NCBI GenBank assembly: GCA_035946955.1
Contig: DASYYE010000514.1
Location: 1 to 24,320 of the forward strand
DNA: 24,320 nucleotides
DNA from: DASYYE01 sp035946955
Lineage (GTDB): Bacteria; Actinomycetota; Actinomycetes; Streptosporangiales; Streptosporangiaceae
Direction: 5' to 3'
Position 1 is the first letter of the stretch. Each line of letters begins with the position of its first letter. Of this stretch, positions 7,227-15,452 are shown piece by piece. Both the position numbers and the translations under genes were made by a program. Below the pieces are notes generated by a model. That model was not told the DNA's origin, did no database searches, and worked only from the letters and a program-made list of their open reading frames with translations.

Positions 7227-8797
7227 GCGCCGCAGAACCGCTGCGCTGGTGGCAGCGTGGCGTGATCTACCAGATCTATCCACGGAGCTTCGCTGACTCC
7301 ACCGGGGACGGTGTCGGTGACCTGCAGGGAGTGCTGACGCACCTCGGCTACCTGGCCTCGCTCGGGGTCGAGGCGATCTGGCTGTCGCCGTTCTACCCCT
7401 CGCCCATGGCCGACTTCGGGTATGACGTGGCCGACTACACCGGCGTCGACCCGCTGTTCGGGACATTGGCGGACTTCGATGCCCTGGTGGACGCGGCACA
7501 CCGGCGTGGCATCAAGGTGGTGGTGGACTATGTCCCTAACCACACCTCTGACCAGCACCCGTGGTTCACCGAATCCCGCAGCGGCCGCCATTCGCCCAAG
7601 CGTGACTGGTATGTGTGGCGTGACCCGGCGCCAGGCGGCGGGCCACCGAACAACTGGCGTTCTTCGTTCCGGGCGGTTGGCGGGGCGTGGCGGTTCGACG
7701 GGGACAGCGGCCAGTACTACCTGCACTCGTACCTGCCGCAGCAGCCCGACCTCAACTGGGAGAACCCCGAGGTCGAAGCCGCCATGCACGACGTGTTGCG
7801 GTTCTGGCTCCGCCGGGGTGCCGACGGTTTCCGCCTCGACGCCATCAGCCGGATCGCGAAAGACCCGCAGCTGCGCGACAACGAGCCTGGGCTGCGCCAT
7901 GACCAGGACTGGCCGAGCATCCATGACCGTCTGCGCCGGATCCGCAACGTGGTCGCAGAGTTCGACGACGCGATGATCGTCGGTGAGGTGTACCTGCTCG
8001 ACCCCAAACGGGTGGTGGCCTACATCAACTCCGGCGACCAGTTGCACCTCGCGCACAACTTCGTCTTCGTCAACGTCAAGTGGGACGCGGCGGCCGTCCG
8101 GGAATCGGTCGAGGAGTTCGTGGACCTCGCCGCGCCGGGGGCCTGGCCCACCTGGCTGCTGGAGAACCACGACCATTCGCGCGTCGCGACCCGGTATGCC
8201 GCCGGGCCGGGGACCGGCGAGCGCCGGGCAAGGCTGGCCGCGATGCTGGTCTGCACGCTGCGCGGGACGCCCTTCCTCTACCAGGGACAGGAACTCGGGC
8301 TGCCAGACGCGGTCATCCCGACGGAGCGGCGGGTGGATGTTGACGGGCGTGACCCGGAGCGGGCGCCGATGCCCTGGCTGCCACCGTCGCGTTACGGGCC
8401 GGGGGCTGGCTTCACCATGGGCCAGCCGTGGCTGCCGGTGGTCACCGACGCCGACAGCCTCTGCGTGGCGTCGCAGGAGGGCGACCCCGATTCGACGCTG
8501 CACTTCGTGCGGCGGCTCATGGGGGTGCGTGCACGCCTGGCCACGCTGCAGCATGGCTGGCAGCGGACGGTGCAAGCGGGGGCGGAGGTGTTCTGCTTCG
8601 CCCGGGAAGCGGAAGACCGGCTGCTGGCCGCGCTCAATTTCGGCTCCAGGCAGGTGCCGCTCAGGCTGGGCGAGCACATGGGAGAGCGCGCGGTTGTGGA
8701 ACTCTCCACGGACCCACGCCGGAGCCCTGGACCGGTCAGTCTCGCTGACTTCGTCCTTGGCCCCGACGAGGGAGTGCTCCTGCGGGTGTTGCCGTAA
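7223..8797 (+). CDS. GH13 alpha-glucosidase (oligo-1,6-glucosidase type)
   Basis: A 524-residue cytosolic glycoside hydrolase family 13 enzyme that releases glucose from small alpha-glucans. The N-terminus WWQRGVIYQIYPRSFADS is the typical beginning of the alpha-glucosidase/oligo-1,6-glucosidase branch. The barrel contains VVVDYVPNHTSDQHPWF (99-115), nucleophile D206 (GFRLDAIS), acid/base E255 (MIVGEVY) and the third acid D317 (LENHDHSR). A C-terminal beta domain follows (SLADFVLGPDEGVLLRVLP). There is no signal peptide. The GTG start overlaps the stop of ftsH by 4 nt (GTGA), so the two are co-translated, an unusual pairing. The preferred linkage (maltose, isomaltose, trehalose or sucrose) cannot be fixed by eye. 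Trehalose synthase is a related alternative, but no fused domain is present. Confidence 0.92.
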   Translation: MSAAEPLRWWQRGVIYQIYPRSFADSTGDGVGDLQGVLTHLGYLASLGVEAIWLSPFYPSPMADFGYDVADYTGVDPLFGTLADFDALVDAAHRRGIKVVVDYVPNHTSDQHPWFTESRSGRHSPKRDWYVWRDPAPGGGPPNNWRSSFRAVGGAWRFDGDSGQYYLHSYLPQQPDLNWENPEVEAAMHDVLRFWLRRGADGFRLDAISRIAKDPQLRDNEPGLRHDQDWPSIHDRLRRIRNVVAEFDDAMIVGEVYLLDPKRVVAYINSGDQLHLAHNFVFVNVKWDAAAVRESVEEFVDLAAPGAWPTWLLENHDHSRVATRYAAGPGTGERRARLAAMLVCTLRGTPFLYQGQELGLPDAVIPTERRVDVDGRDPERAPMPWLPPSRYGPGAGFTMGQPWLPVVTDADSLCVASQEGDPDSTLHFVRRLMGVRARLATLQHGWQRTVQAGAEVFCFAREAEDRLLAALNFGSRQVPLRLGEHMGERAVVELSTDPRRSPGPVSLADFVLGPDEGVLLRVLP

Positions 8798-8826
8798 CGG
8801 GCGACTGACGCTACACGTATTCCTGG

Positions 8827-8931
8827 TCAGGGCGTTATAGCGATGTAATAGGCCTGCGCACCGACCGGGATCGGCTTGCCAGCGGTGTTAGTGGCGGTGC
8901 TGATCGGCGTCACCGTGCCGCCCTCGTTAGT
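8827..8931 (-). pseudogene. C-terminal scrap of a YVTN-type beta-propeller protein
   Basis: On the minus strand bases 8931-8827 read as 35 residues ending in a stop, beginning PTNEGGTVTPISTA and ending QAYYIAITP. This is the repeating pattern of YVTN/NHL-like secreted propellers (about: N..TVTPI.TATNT.G.PI.VG..P.AIAITP). The frame upstream is closed by a stop at 8965-8967 and has no start or ribosome binding site. Only the last blade therefore survives, as the relic of a deleted gene. It is too short for most gene callers. It fills part of the gap between the alpha-glucosidase and the aldo/keto reductase. Confidence 0.6.
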
Positions 8932-9016
8932 GGGGTGTCGTGCGAGGCTTGCACTTGGCTGACGTCAGGCATCAGCTGAGGTCCGGGTGAAGCCCTGGAA
9001 CACCAGTCAAGTAGCG

Positions 9017-9081
9017 GTTTTCCATGATCCTGTAGGAATTTCAGTCACAGCGACTGAGAAGTCTTCATGATCATGGAAAAC
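9017..9081. repeat. 65-bp inverted-repeat structure with nested hairpin
   Basis: GTTTTCCATGATC (9017-9029) and its exact complement GATCATGGAAAAC (9069-9081) enclose 39 nt that contain a second stem, TCAGTC-ACAGC-GACTGA (9041-9057). The region is AT-rich against its surroundings and lies just past the end of the aldo/keto reductase gene. It could be a bidirectional terminator, or the ends of a small miniature element. Apart from this structure and the propeller scrap, 8798-9096 shows nothing recognisable. Confidence 0.6.
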
Positions 9082-9096
9082 GGCACACCCTGGGCC

Positions 9097-10041
9097 TCAG
9101 GGCGCGGTGGGTGCCAGTGCTGTGACTCCTGCGGCGTCGAGGCGGCGGCGTGCCTCCTCGTAGAGGTCACTGGGCAGGGGACCGCGCAGAGCGCCGGCCA
9201 CGTTGTCCCGCAGGTGCTCCTCGTTGGCGGTGCCGACGATGATGGTGGACACCTCCGGGTGGGACAGCGTGTAGCGCAGGACGAACTCCACCCTGCGCTG
9301 GCCCTCATCCAGCAGTTCGTCCAGGTTGGCCGTGTCCCAGGCCTCCCACAGGTTCCTGGTCACGATCGTGCCGGGCCGGAAGCCGCCCCTGGCCACACCG
9401 CCACGCACGATGACACCGGCGCCCGCCTGGTGCGCCTGGGTGATGGCCTCCTCGTGGTCGCGTTCCAGCGCGGAGTACGGGACCTGGAACGCGTCGAACG
9501 CGCCAGTGGCGACGAGGTCCCAGATGTGGGGGGCCGTGGAGCTCGACCCGATGAACCGCACCTTCCCCTCATCGCGCAGGGCGGTGAGGGTCTCCAGTGC
9601 CTGGGCCGCCTTGATGGTCTCCAGCGATGGGCTCATGTGCAACTGGAGCAGGTCAAGGTGGTCGGTGCGGAGCAACCGCAGGCTGCGCTCCAGGCCCTCC
9701 CGGATGTGGGTTGGGCTGAAGTCGTGTGGCAGCGGCCCGGCAGGAGCGCTGGCCAGCGTCTGCTCGTCCCATGGGCAGCCTGCCTTGGAGGCGAGGAAGT
9801 ATTCGTCGCGGCGGTGGGAGACCCACTGGCCGATCAGGTCCTCGCTCTCGCCATAGTCGATCGAGGTGTCGATGAAGTTGATGCCGGCGTCGAGCACCGC
9901 GTTGAGCACACGCCCCGCCTGCCCCGCTGGCAGCGGGCGCGCCCAGCGCCGCCCCGCGCCGCGCAGTTCCATGGCACCAAAGCCCAGCGCCGTCACCTCG
10001 AGCCCGGTCCTGCCGAGCGCCCGCTTCTCCAGACCTGCCAT
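9097..10041 (-). CDS. Aldo/keto reductase
   Basis: A 314-residue cytosolic NADPH-dependent oxidoreductase of the AKR family, which reduces aldehydes or ketones or oxidises sugars and alcohols. The catalytic tetrad is visible as D58 (NFIDTS), Y63 (IDYGES), K86 (LASKAG) and H135 (LQLHMS). FIGSSS (163-168) and the C-terminal STIIVGTANEEHLRDNV supply the cofactor phosphate-binding part. The start is the ATG at 10041, preceded by AAGGA, and opens with LEKRALGRTGLEVTALGFG, the classic N-terminus. The longer upstream frame lacks family similarity and is not used. It diverges from the SNF2 gene, with 132 bp between. The YGxSE pattern and short loops suggest the general sugar/aldehyde branch; the substrate is not predictable. 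Confidence 0.92.
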   Translation of the reverse strand: MAGLEKRALGRTGLEVTALGFGAMELRGAGRRWARPLPAGQAGRVLNAVLDAGINFIDTSIDYGESEDLIGQWVSHRRDEYFLASKAGCPWDEQTLASAPAGPLPHDFSPTHIREGLERSLRLLRTDHLDLLQLHMSPSLETIKAAQALETLTALRDEGKVRFIGSSSTAPHIWDLVATGAFDAFQVPYSALERDHEEAITQAHQAGAGVIVRGGVARGGFRPGTIVTRNLWEAWDTANLDELLDEGQRRVEFVLRYTLSHPEVSTIIVGTANEEHLRDNVAGALRGPLPSDLYEEARRRLDAAGVTALAPTAP

Positions 10042-10085
10042 GACCTTGTCCTTTCTCCACGCGCCAGGCATTACCCCACTGACCA

Positions 10086-10127
10086 AACACCGGGCCCGCC
10101 AGGAACAGCCAAGCGGTGCCCGGTGTT
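10086..10127. promoter_or_regulatory. Inverted repeat in the divergent intergenic region
   Basis: AACACCGGGC (10086-10095) and GCCCGGTGTT (10118-10127) are perfect complements 22 nt apart, between the divergent aldo/keto reductase and SNF2 genes. The spacing fits either paired regulator half-sites or a leader hairpin of the reductase transcript. No regulator gene is adjacent. Confidence 0.4.
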
Positions 10128-10173
10128 CACACTCCCGGCCTGCAGTGTCGGTGTTGGCTAGTAAGTTCGATAC

Positions 10174-13100
10174 ATGGAGCCGGTCGTGTTGCCTGGCATA
10201 GACCCCGGTTCCTGCCATGAGGCGGTCGGGGCCGCCTGCTTCGCGAGAGGTGCCCAGTACGCGTGGCTGGGTGCAGTGCAGCACATGTGGTGGCACGATT
10301 CCGACTGCTCGCTGCACGGCCGGGTGCGCGGCAGCGCGCCTGAGCCGTACTCGACCACCGTCTACTTCTCGCCCGGGCGCGGCAGGCTGGTGTTCGAGGC
10401 AAGTGAGTGCAGTTGCCCGGTGGGGTTCGACTGCAAGCACGCGGTGGCACTGGTCCTGACCGCCGCAGGCGTGGCGGCACCACAGGCTGCCAGCCCACAG
10501 ACCAGCACGCCGGGCGCGGCATCGGCCAGGGACACCGGCCGGGACGCCTGGGAGCGGTCGCTGGAGTCACTGCTGACACGTGGTGCGGGGGTTGACCGTA
10601 GTGGGTCGAGGACTGTCCCACTGGCCATTGAACTGACACTGTCACGCGCCATAGTGGCACCGCAGAGCCGTGGGTCCCCACCGGCCGCCGTGCCGCTGAA
10701 ACTGTCGGCCAGGCTGGTCCAGCCAGGCAAGAACGGCTGGGTGGGCGGCAACCTGAGCTGGGCGCGGCTGGACTCCCTGACCCCGTACGCCGGCTACCAC
10801 ACCGACCAGGTCCGGCTTCTCCAGGAGATGCGCGCCGTCTACCAGGCCGGTGCCAGACAGGTCGGCTACTACTTCTACGGGTCCAGCGCGGACCGGACCA
10901 TCGACCTGACGTCGTTCGACTCCGAGCACCTGTGGCCGCTGCTGGACCATGCCGCATCGGTCGGCGTGGCCTTGGTGTACCCACGCAAGCTCGGCGACAT
11001 CGGGCGTTACCGCGATGCAGAGTTCTGCCTCGATGTCACGCGCGGTGACCCGTCCGGTCCGTTGCGGATCACGCCGTCCCTGCGCGTCGATGGGCAACGC
11101 AGCGACGCCACCATGCTGGCGTTCATCGGGAGCGAGGGCCACGGCGTGGTGTGCGCCGGCCCGGACGTGGCCGAGCGTGGCAACGACCCCGCTGGGTGGC
11201 GTTTCTGGCTGGCCAGGCTCGCCAAGCCCGTGCCCCGCCAGCTCCAGCAGATGGCACTGGCGGGCGAGTGGCTGGAGGTTCCCGCCGCGCAGCAGGCCAA
11301 GTTCCGCGATGGCTACTACCTTCGGCTGCGCCGGGTGGCGACAGTGACCTCGTCAGACGGTTCGTTCACCCCGCCGCAGGTCGAGGGCCCGGCGCTGGTG
11401 CTGAGCGCCAGCTACGCCGGCGGTCACGAGGTCGAGGCGCGCTGGGAGTGGGCCTACCAGGTGGGCGACACCCAGTTGCGCACCAGCGTCGGTGCGGACC
11501 CGGGCGATGCTGGCTACCGGGACATCCAGGCTGAACGGCTGATCCTGGCTGGCCTGGACACACCACTGGAGCGTTTCGGCCTCGCTCCGGTTGCCCAGGA
11601 AGGCGCCGGACCGTCGCGGCCAGCGCAGCCCGTGCACCTGAGTGGCCTGGCCACCATGCGGTTCACCACCGAACTGCTCCCCCGCCTGGCGGACCGGCCA
11701 GGGGTCAGTGTGGAAGTCAGCGGTGAGCCTGCCGACTACCGGGAGGTGGGCGACTCGCTGCGGATCGCCCTGTCCACCGACGAGGTGGCGGGCGACACCG
11801 ACTGGTTCGACCTCGGGCTAACCATCACCGTGGAGGGACGCGAGGTCCCGTTCGTGGCCGTGTTCACCGCGCTCAGCCGGGGCGAGACCTACCTGATGCT
11901 CGATGACGGCGCCTATTTCTCATTGGAAAAGCCCGAGCTCCGGGCACTGGCAGCACTCATCGAGGAAGCCCGTGCCCTGCACGACTCACCCCCCGGTGAG
12001 CTGCGGATCAGCCCGTTCCAGGCCGGGCTCTGGGACGAACTGGCCGAGCTGGCGGATGTCAGCCACCAGGCCACCACATGGCAGCGGAACGTCCAGGGCC
12101 TGCTGGACGCCGGGGCGTTCCAGCACGCGGAACCGCCTGCGGCACTCACGGCACGGCTGCGCCCGTACCAGGTCGACGGGTTCGGCTGGCTGGCTTTCCT
12201 GTGGGAGCACCAGCTCGGCGGCATCCTCGCTGATGACATGGGCCTCGGTAAGACGTTGCAGTCGCTGGCGCTGATCACCCACGCCAGGCAGAGCGCACCC
12301 GACAGCCCGCCGTTCCTGGTCGTGGCCCCGACCAGCGTGGTGGCGAACTGGGCGACCGAAGCCAGCCGGTTCGCACCCAAACTGCGGGTCGTGACCGTCA
12401 CGGAGACGGCGGCGCGTCGCGGGGAGCCGCTGGGCGGGACCATCGCGGGTGCGGACGTGGTGGTCACCTCGTACACCCTGCTGCGGATCGACTTCGCCGA
12501 CTACGGGGAGTTCGACTGGTCCGGGCTGATCCTGGACGAGGCGCAGTACATCAAGAACCACCAGTCGAAGACCCACACGTGTGCGCGACGGCTCCGCGCC
12601 CCGTTCAAGGCGGCCATCACCGGCACCCCCATGGAAAACAACCTGATGGAGCTGTGGTCGCTGCTGTCGGTCACCGCTCCTGGGCTGTTCCCGAACCAGG
12701 CGAGGTTCCGCAAGTACTACGCCCAGCCAATCGAAACCCAGGGCAACGCTGAGCTCCTCGCTCAGCTCCGGCGGCGCATCCGGCCGCTCGTCAAGCGCCG
12801 CACCAAGGAACAGGTCGCCGCGGACCTGCCACCCAAGCAGGAACAGGTGCTGGAGGTCGACCTGCACCCCAGGCACCGCAAGGTCTACCAGACCCACCTG
12901 CAACGGGAACGGCAGAAGGTGCTCGGCCTGCTCGACGACCTGAACGCACACCGGTTCACGATCCTCAGCTCGCTGACACTGCTGCGGCAGCTCAGCTTGC
13001 ATGCGGGGCTCGCCGACGACACCCACCATGACCTGCCCAGCGCCAAGGTCGATGCGCTGCTCGACCAGCTCCACGACGTGGCTGGGAGCGGGCACCGTGC

Positions 13101-13542
13101 CCTGGTCTTCAGCCAGTTCACCCGCTTCCTCGCCAAGGTCCGCCACCGCCTGGAGAACGAAGCCATCCCCTACTGCTACCTGGACGGCAACACCCGCGAC
13201 CGGGCTGCTGTTTTGCGCCGTTTCCGGGAAGGCGACGACCCGGTGTTCCTGATCAGCCTCAAAGCAGGCGGGTTTGGCCTGAACCTGACCGAGGCTGACT
13301 ACTGCTTCCTGCTCGACCCGTGGTGGAACCCGGCGACCGAAGCACAAGCCGTGGACAGGACCCACCGCATCGGCCAGACCCGCAACGTGATGGTGTACCG
13401 GCTCATCGCCAAGGACACGATCGAGGAAAAGGTCATGGCCTTGAAGGCCAGGAAGGCCGAGCTGTTCACCAGCGTCCTCGATGACGGCAACTTCTTCGAC
13501 ACCACTCTCGACGCCGACGACATCCGCAACCTCCTGGCCTGA
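10174..13542 (+). CDS. SWIM zinc-finger SNF2-family helicase/ATPase
   Basis: A 1122-residue Swi2/Snf2 ATPase, a double-stranded nucleic-acid translocase. An N-terminal SWIM zinc finger (C79, C81, C87, H89 in ECSCPVGFDCKH) is followed by a long middle region. The two RecA-like lobes then show the Walker A region DDMGLGKT (687-694), DEAQ box (788-791), ITGTPMENNLMELWSLL, the helicase-C start VFSQFTRFL and motif VI VDRTHRIGQ (1060-1068). The C-terminus DTIEEKVMALKARKAELF is standard. Length and order match actinobacterial SWIM-SNF2 proteins. The ATG has no clear Shine-Dalgarno sequence and may be leaderless. The role in repair, transcription or defence is unknown. Another SWIM protein is encoded 1.9 kb downstream. 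Confidence 0.95.
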   Translation: MEPVVLPGIDPGSCHEAVGAACFARGAQYAWLGAVQHMWWHDSDCSLHGRVRGSAPEPYSTTVYFSPGRGRLVFEASECSCPVGFDCKHAVALVLTAAGVAAPQAASPQTSTPGAASARDTGRDAWERSLESLLTRGAGVDRSGSRTVPLAIELTLSRAIVAPQSRGSPPAAVPLKLSARLVQPGKNGWVGGNLSWARLDSLTPYAGYHTDQVRLLQEMRAVYQAGARQVGYYFYGSSADRTIDLTSFDSEHLWPLLDHAASVGVALVYPRKLGDIGRYRDAEFCLDVTRGDPSGPLRITPSLRVDGQRSDATMLAFIGSEGHGVVCAGPDVAERGNDPAGWRFWLARLAKPVPRQLQQMALAGEWLEVPAAQQAKFRDGYYLRLRRVATVTSSDGSFTPPQVEGPALVLSASYAGGHEVEARWEWAYQVGDTQLRTSVGADPGDAGYRDIQAERLILAGLDTPLERFGLAPVAQEGAGPSRPAQPVHLSGLATMRFTTELLPRLADRPGVSVEVSGEPADYREVGDSLRIALSTDEVAGDTDWFDLGLTITVEGREVPFVAVFTALSRGETYLMLDDGAYFSLEKPELRALAALIEEARALHDSPPGELRISPFQAGLWDELAELADVSHQATTWQRNVQGLLDAGAFQHAEPPAALTARLRPYQVDGFGWLAFLWEHQLGGILADDMGLGKTLQSLALITHARQSAPDSPPFLVVAPTSVVANWATEASRFAPKLRVVTVTETAARRGEPLGGTIAGADVVVTSYTLLRIDFADYGEFDWSGLILDEAQYIKNHQSKTHTCARRLRAPFKAAITGTPMENNLMELWSLLSVTAPGLFPNQARFRKYYAQPIETQGNAELLAQLRRRIRPLVKRRTKEQVAADLPPKQEQVLEVDLHPRHRKVYQTHLQRERQKVLGLLDDLNAHRFTILSSLTLLRQLSLHAGLADDTHHDLPSAKVDALLDQLHDVAGSGHRALVFSQFTRFLAKVRHRLENEAIPYCYLDGNTRDRAAVLRRFREGDDPVFLISLKAGGFGLNLTEADYCFLLDPWWNPATEAQAVDRTHRIGQTRNVMVYRLIAKDTIEEKVMALKARKAELFTSVLDDGNFFDTTLDADDIRNLLA

Positions 13543-13556
13543 TACCGGCCCGTTGA

Positions 13557-13581
13557 CAACCTGACTGGGCCGCGCATCGTT
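13557..13581 (+). promoter_or_regulatory. Candidate ECF-type promoter of the sigma gene
   Basis: CAAC (13557-13560) and CGTT (13578-13581) are separated by 17 nt, the AAC...CGT layout of ECF promoters. Transcription would begin about 7-9 nt later, at or next to the GTG start at 13591. That gives a leaderless mRNA and explains the missing ribosome binding site. It suggests autoregulation by the sigma factor encoded here. Confidence 0.4.
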
Positions 13582-13590
13582 TCCTGCAGT

Positions 13591-14154
13591 GTGAAGTGGC
13601 TCAACGAGAACCGGGCACTGGCCAGCGTGGACGAAGCGGAGTTCTCGGCCTTTGCGGCCCGAGACGGTGGGCAGTTGCTCGGGTTTGCTTTCCTGCTGAC
13701 CGGTAACCGGCATGACGCCGAGGACCTGGTCCAGCAGGCGCTGCTGCGCACGGCGGTGCGCTGGTCCGCGGCCCGGCAGTCTCCGGCCGGATATAGCCGG
13801 GCGGTTGTGCTCAACCTGGTCAGGGACCGGTGGCGGGCCAGGCAGCGCCAGTACACGGAAACGCTTTCATCAGCCTTGGCAGCGCTGCCGTCGGTGGCGG
13901 ATGCCGCCGACGGGGTGCTGGACCGGCAGTTGCTGCTCGATGCCTGCCGTCTGCTGTCGCTGCAGCAGCGGGCCGTGCTGGTGCTGCGGTTCTGGGAGGA
14001 CCGGTCGGTGGAAGAGACAGCGGCTGTGCTGGGGTGCACGGCCGGAACGGTGAAGTCCCATACGCATCGGGCCCTGGCCCGGCTACGCGATGTCCTGACC
14101 GGCGCGGCACCGGGCGGTGCAGGACAGGAAGGAAGAGAGGAGGCAGCATGCTGA
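13591..14154 (+). CDS. ECF RNA polymerase sigma factor, SigE-like family
   Basis: A 187-residue extracytoplasmic-function sigma factor. Region 2 spans about residues 18-85 (FSAFAARDGGQLLGFAFLLTG, then the DAEDLVQQALLRT core-binding helix and the YSRAVVLNLVRDRWR -10-reading helix). Region 4 spans about 115-168 (LLSLQQRAVLVLRFWED, then the helix-turn-helix SVEETAAVLGCTAGTVKSHTHRALARL). Regions 1.1 and 3 are absent, as expected. The GTG start has no Shine-Dalgarno sequence; a candidate ECF promoter lies right before it. The gene overlaps the downstream membrane-protein gene by 7 nt (ATGCTGA), the usual sigma/anti-sigma arrangement. The target genes and inducing signal are unknown. Confidence 0.93.
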   Translation: MKWLNENRALASVDEAEFSAFAARDGGQLLGFAFLLTGNRHDAEDLVQQALLRTAVRWSAARQSPAGYSRAVVLNLVRDRWRARQRQYTETLSSALAALPSVADAADGVLDRQLLLDACRLLSLQQRAVLVLRFWEDRSVEETAAVLGCTAGTVKSHTHRALARLRDVLTGAAPGGAGQEGREEAAC

Positions 14155-15353
14155 CCGATGAGGACCTGCAGCGGGAGCTGGCGGCAGCATTCCATGAGCA
14201 GGCTGATCCGGTTGTCCGGACGGCCATCCAGCCCGCCACGCTGTTCGGGCAGGCAATCCGGTACCGGCGCAGGCGGGCCACGGCACGGGCGGGGTCAGTG
14301 GTGGCCGCCGCGGCGGCAGTGGCCATTGTGCTGGTGGTCGCTGTTGCTGGGCCGCCGACAGCGGGGCGGAAGACTGCGGCCAGCCAGGTAGGTGTGCTGC
14401 TCGCCGCGGCGGTGACCACGGCGCCGCCTTCCCAGGTGGCGGCACGTGGCATGCCAGCGTTCTATGTCGTCGCCGACCACGACCGGCCAGTCGCGGTCGT
14501 ACGGGACTCGGTGACCGGGCGGCCGGTCAGCAAGGTCCGGCTGCCAGCGGGGACAGAGCCGAAACTGACCCAGGTCAGCGCGGCGGGGGATGACCGGACG
14601 TTCGTCCTGGCCCTGTTCTCGCTCTCCGGCGGAACCCATTTCTACCGACTGCGGATCACCGCCAGTGGGCAGCCAGCCGGGCTGACCCGGCTGGCCATCC
14701 CCCCGCTGCCGCCCCAGGAAGTAGTGAACGCGATCGCGCTGACCGCCAGTGGCACCCGGCTGGCCGTGGCCACCCAGGTCGGCGGCCAGCACGGGGGAAT
14801 CGAGGTGGTCACACTGGCCACCGGCGCGGTCCGGACGTGGGCCACGGCACGCGCGGGGATGGCGCAGGCTCTGTCGTGGGATGCGGCGGGTCAGCGGCTG
14901 GCGTTCTTCTGGACAGGTGCGGGGGCCAGCGTGGACGGGTTGTGGCTGCTGGACACCAGCGCCCCCGGCACTGGGCTGTGGTCGGGGCGGCGGCTCCTGC
15001 CGGAGGTGGTGGGCCCGGATGACGTCCAGTCCGCGCTGCTCGAGCCAGATGCGCGCACCATCATCGCGTCGGTGACCTACGACGGGACCGAACAGGTCAG
15101 CCGCGGCACGGTTGTCGGCGGGGTCGTGGCGGTGTCCGTACAGACGGGCCGGCCGCTGCGGACCCTGCTCGCAGAGCGTGCCGCCCACTCCGGTGACGCC
15201 GGGTGGTACACCACCAGTTGCCTGCTGCCCTCCGCTGACGCGACAGGCAACCACCTGCTGGTCAGTTGCGACCGGTTCGGCAGGCTCGACCGTGGCCGGT
15301 TCACCGCACTGCCCGGCGCCCCGCCACATACAGCGGTCGCTGCTGCCTGGTGA
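14148..15353 (+). CDS. Membrane-anchored putative anti-sigma factor with propeller-like sensor domain
   Basis: A 401-residue protein with an N-terminal cytosolic part (1-48, LTDEDLQRELAAAFHEQAD), one membrane helix (about 49-68, SVVAAAAAVAIVLVVAVAG) and an extracytoplasmic domain of about 330 residues. That domain has repeated beta-strand motifs (AFYVVADHDRPVAVVRDS, LSWDAAGQRLAFFWTG, LLEPDARTIIASVTYDGT) like WD40/TolB-type propellers. The start is the ATG at 14148 with AGGAGG 4-5 nt before it; the longer frame merely overlaps the sigma gene. The role as anti-sigma factor is inferred from the 7-nt overlap and the topology. The zinc anti-sigma motif HxxxCxxC is absent, so sigma binding would use another fold. 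It is probably a sensor released by conformational change or proteolysis. Confidence 0.75.
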   Translation: MLTDEDLQRELAAAFHEQADPVVRTAIQPATLFGQAIRYRRRRATARAGSVVAAAAAVAIVLVVAVAGPPTAGRKTAASQVGVLLAAAVTTAPPSQVAARGMPAFYVVADHDRPVAVVRDSVTGRPVSKVRLPAGTEPKLTQVSAAGDDRTFVLALFSLSGGTHFYRLRITASGQPAGLTRLAIPPLPPQEVVNAIALTASGTRLAVATQVGGQHGGIEVVTLATGAVRTWATARAGMAQALSWDAAGQRLAFFWTGAGASVDGLWLLDTSAPGTGLWSGRRLLPEVVGPDDVQSALLEPDARTIIASVTYDGTEQVSRGTVVGGVVAVSVQTGRPLRTLLAERAAHSGDAGWYTTSCLLPSADATGNHLLVSCDRFGRLDRGRFTALPGAPPHTAVAAAW

Positions 15354-15367
15354 CCCAGGCGCCGCAG

Positions 15368-15401
15368 GCTCCCGGCGGGAATCAGCCCTCTCGCCGGGAG
15401 C
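15368..15401 (+). terminator. Strong hairpin ending the sigma/anti-sigma unit
   Basis: GCTCCCGGCGGGA (15368-15380) pairs with TCTCGCCGGGAGC (15389-15401), a 13-bp stem with one G-U pair and an 8-nt loop, 14 nt past the stop codon. There is no U-run, as is common for actinobacterial terminators. It separates this unit from the five-gene operon. Confidence 0.65.
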
Positions 15402-15452
15402 TGCCGCGTATCCGCAGCACGTTTTGTCGCAGGGGATGGATAGCGTCTCGGT

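Noticed and set aside
11986..13713. Minus-strand open frame of about 575 codons opposite the SNF2 gene
   Set aside because: It is antisense to the conserved helicase motifs, has low-complexity composition and no start signal.
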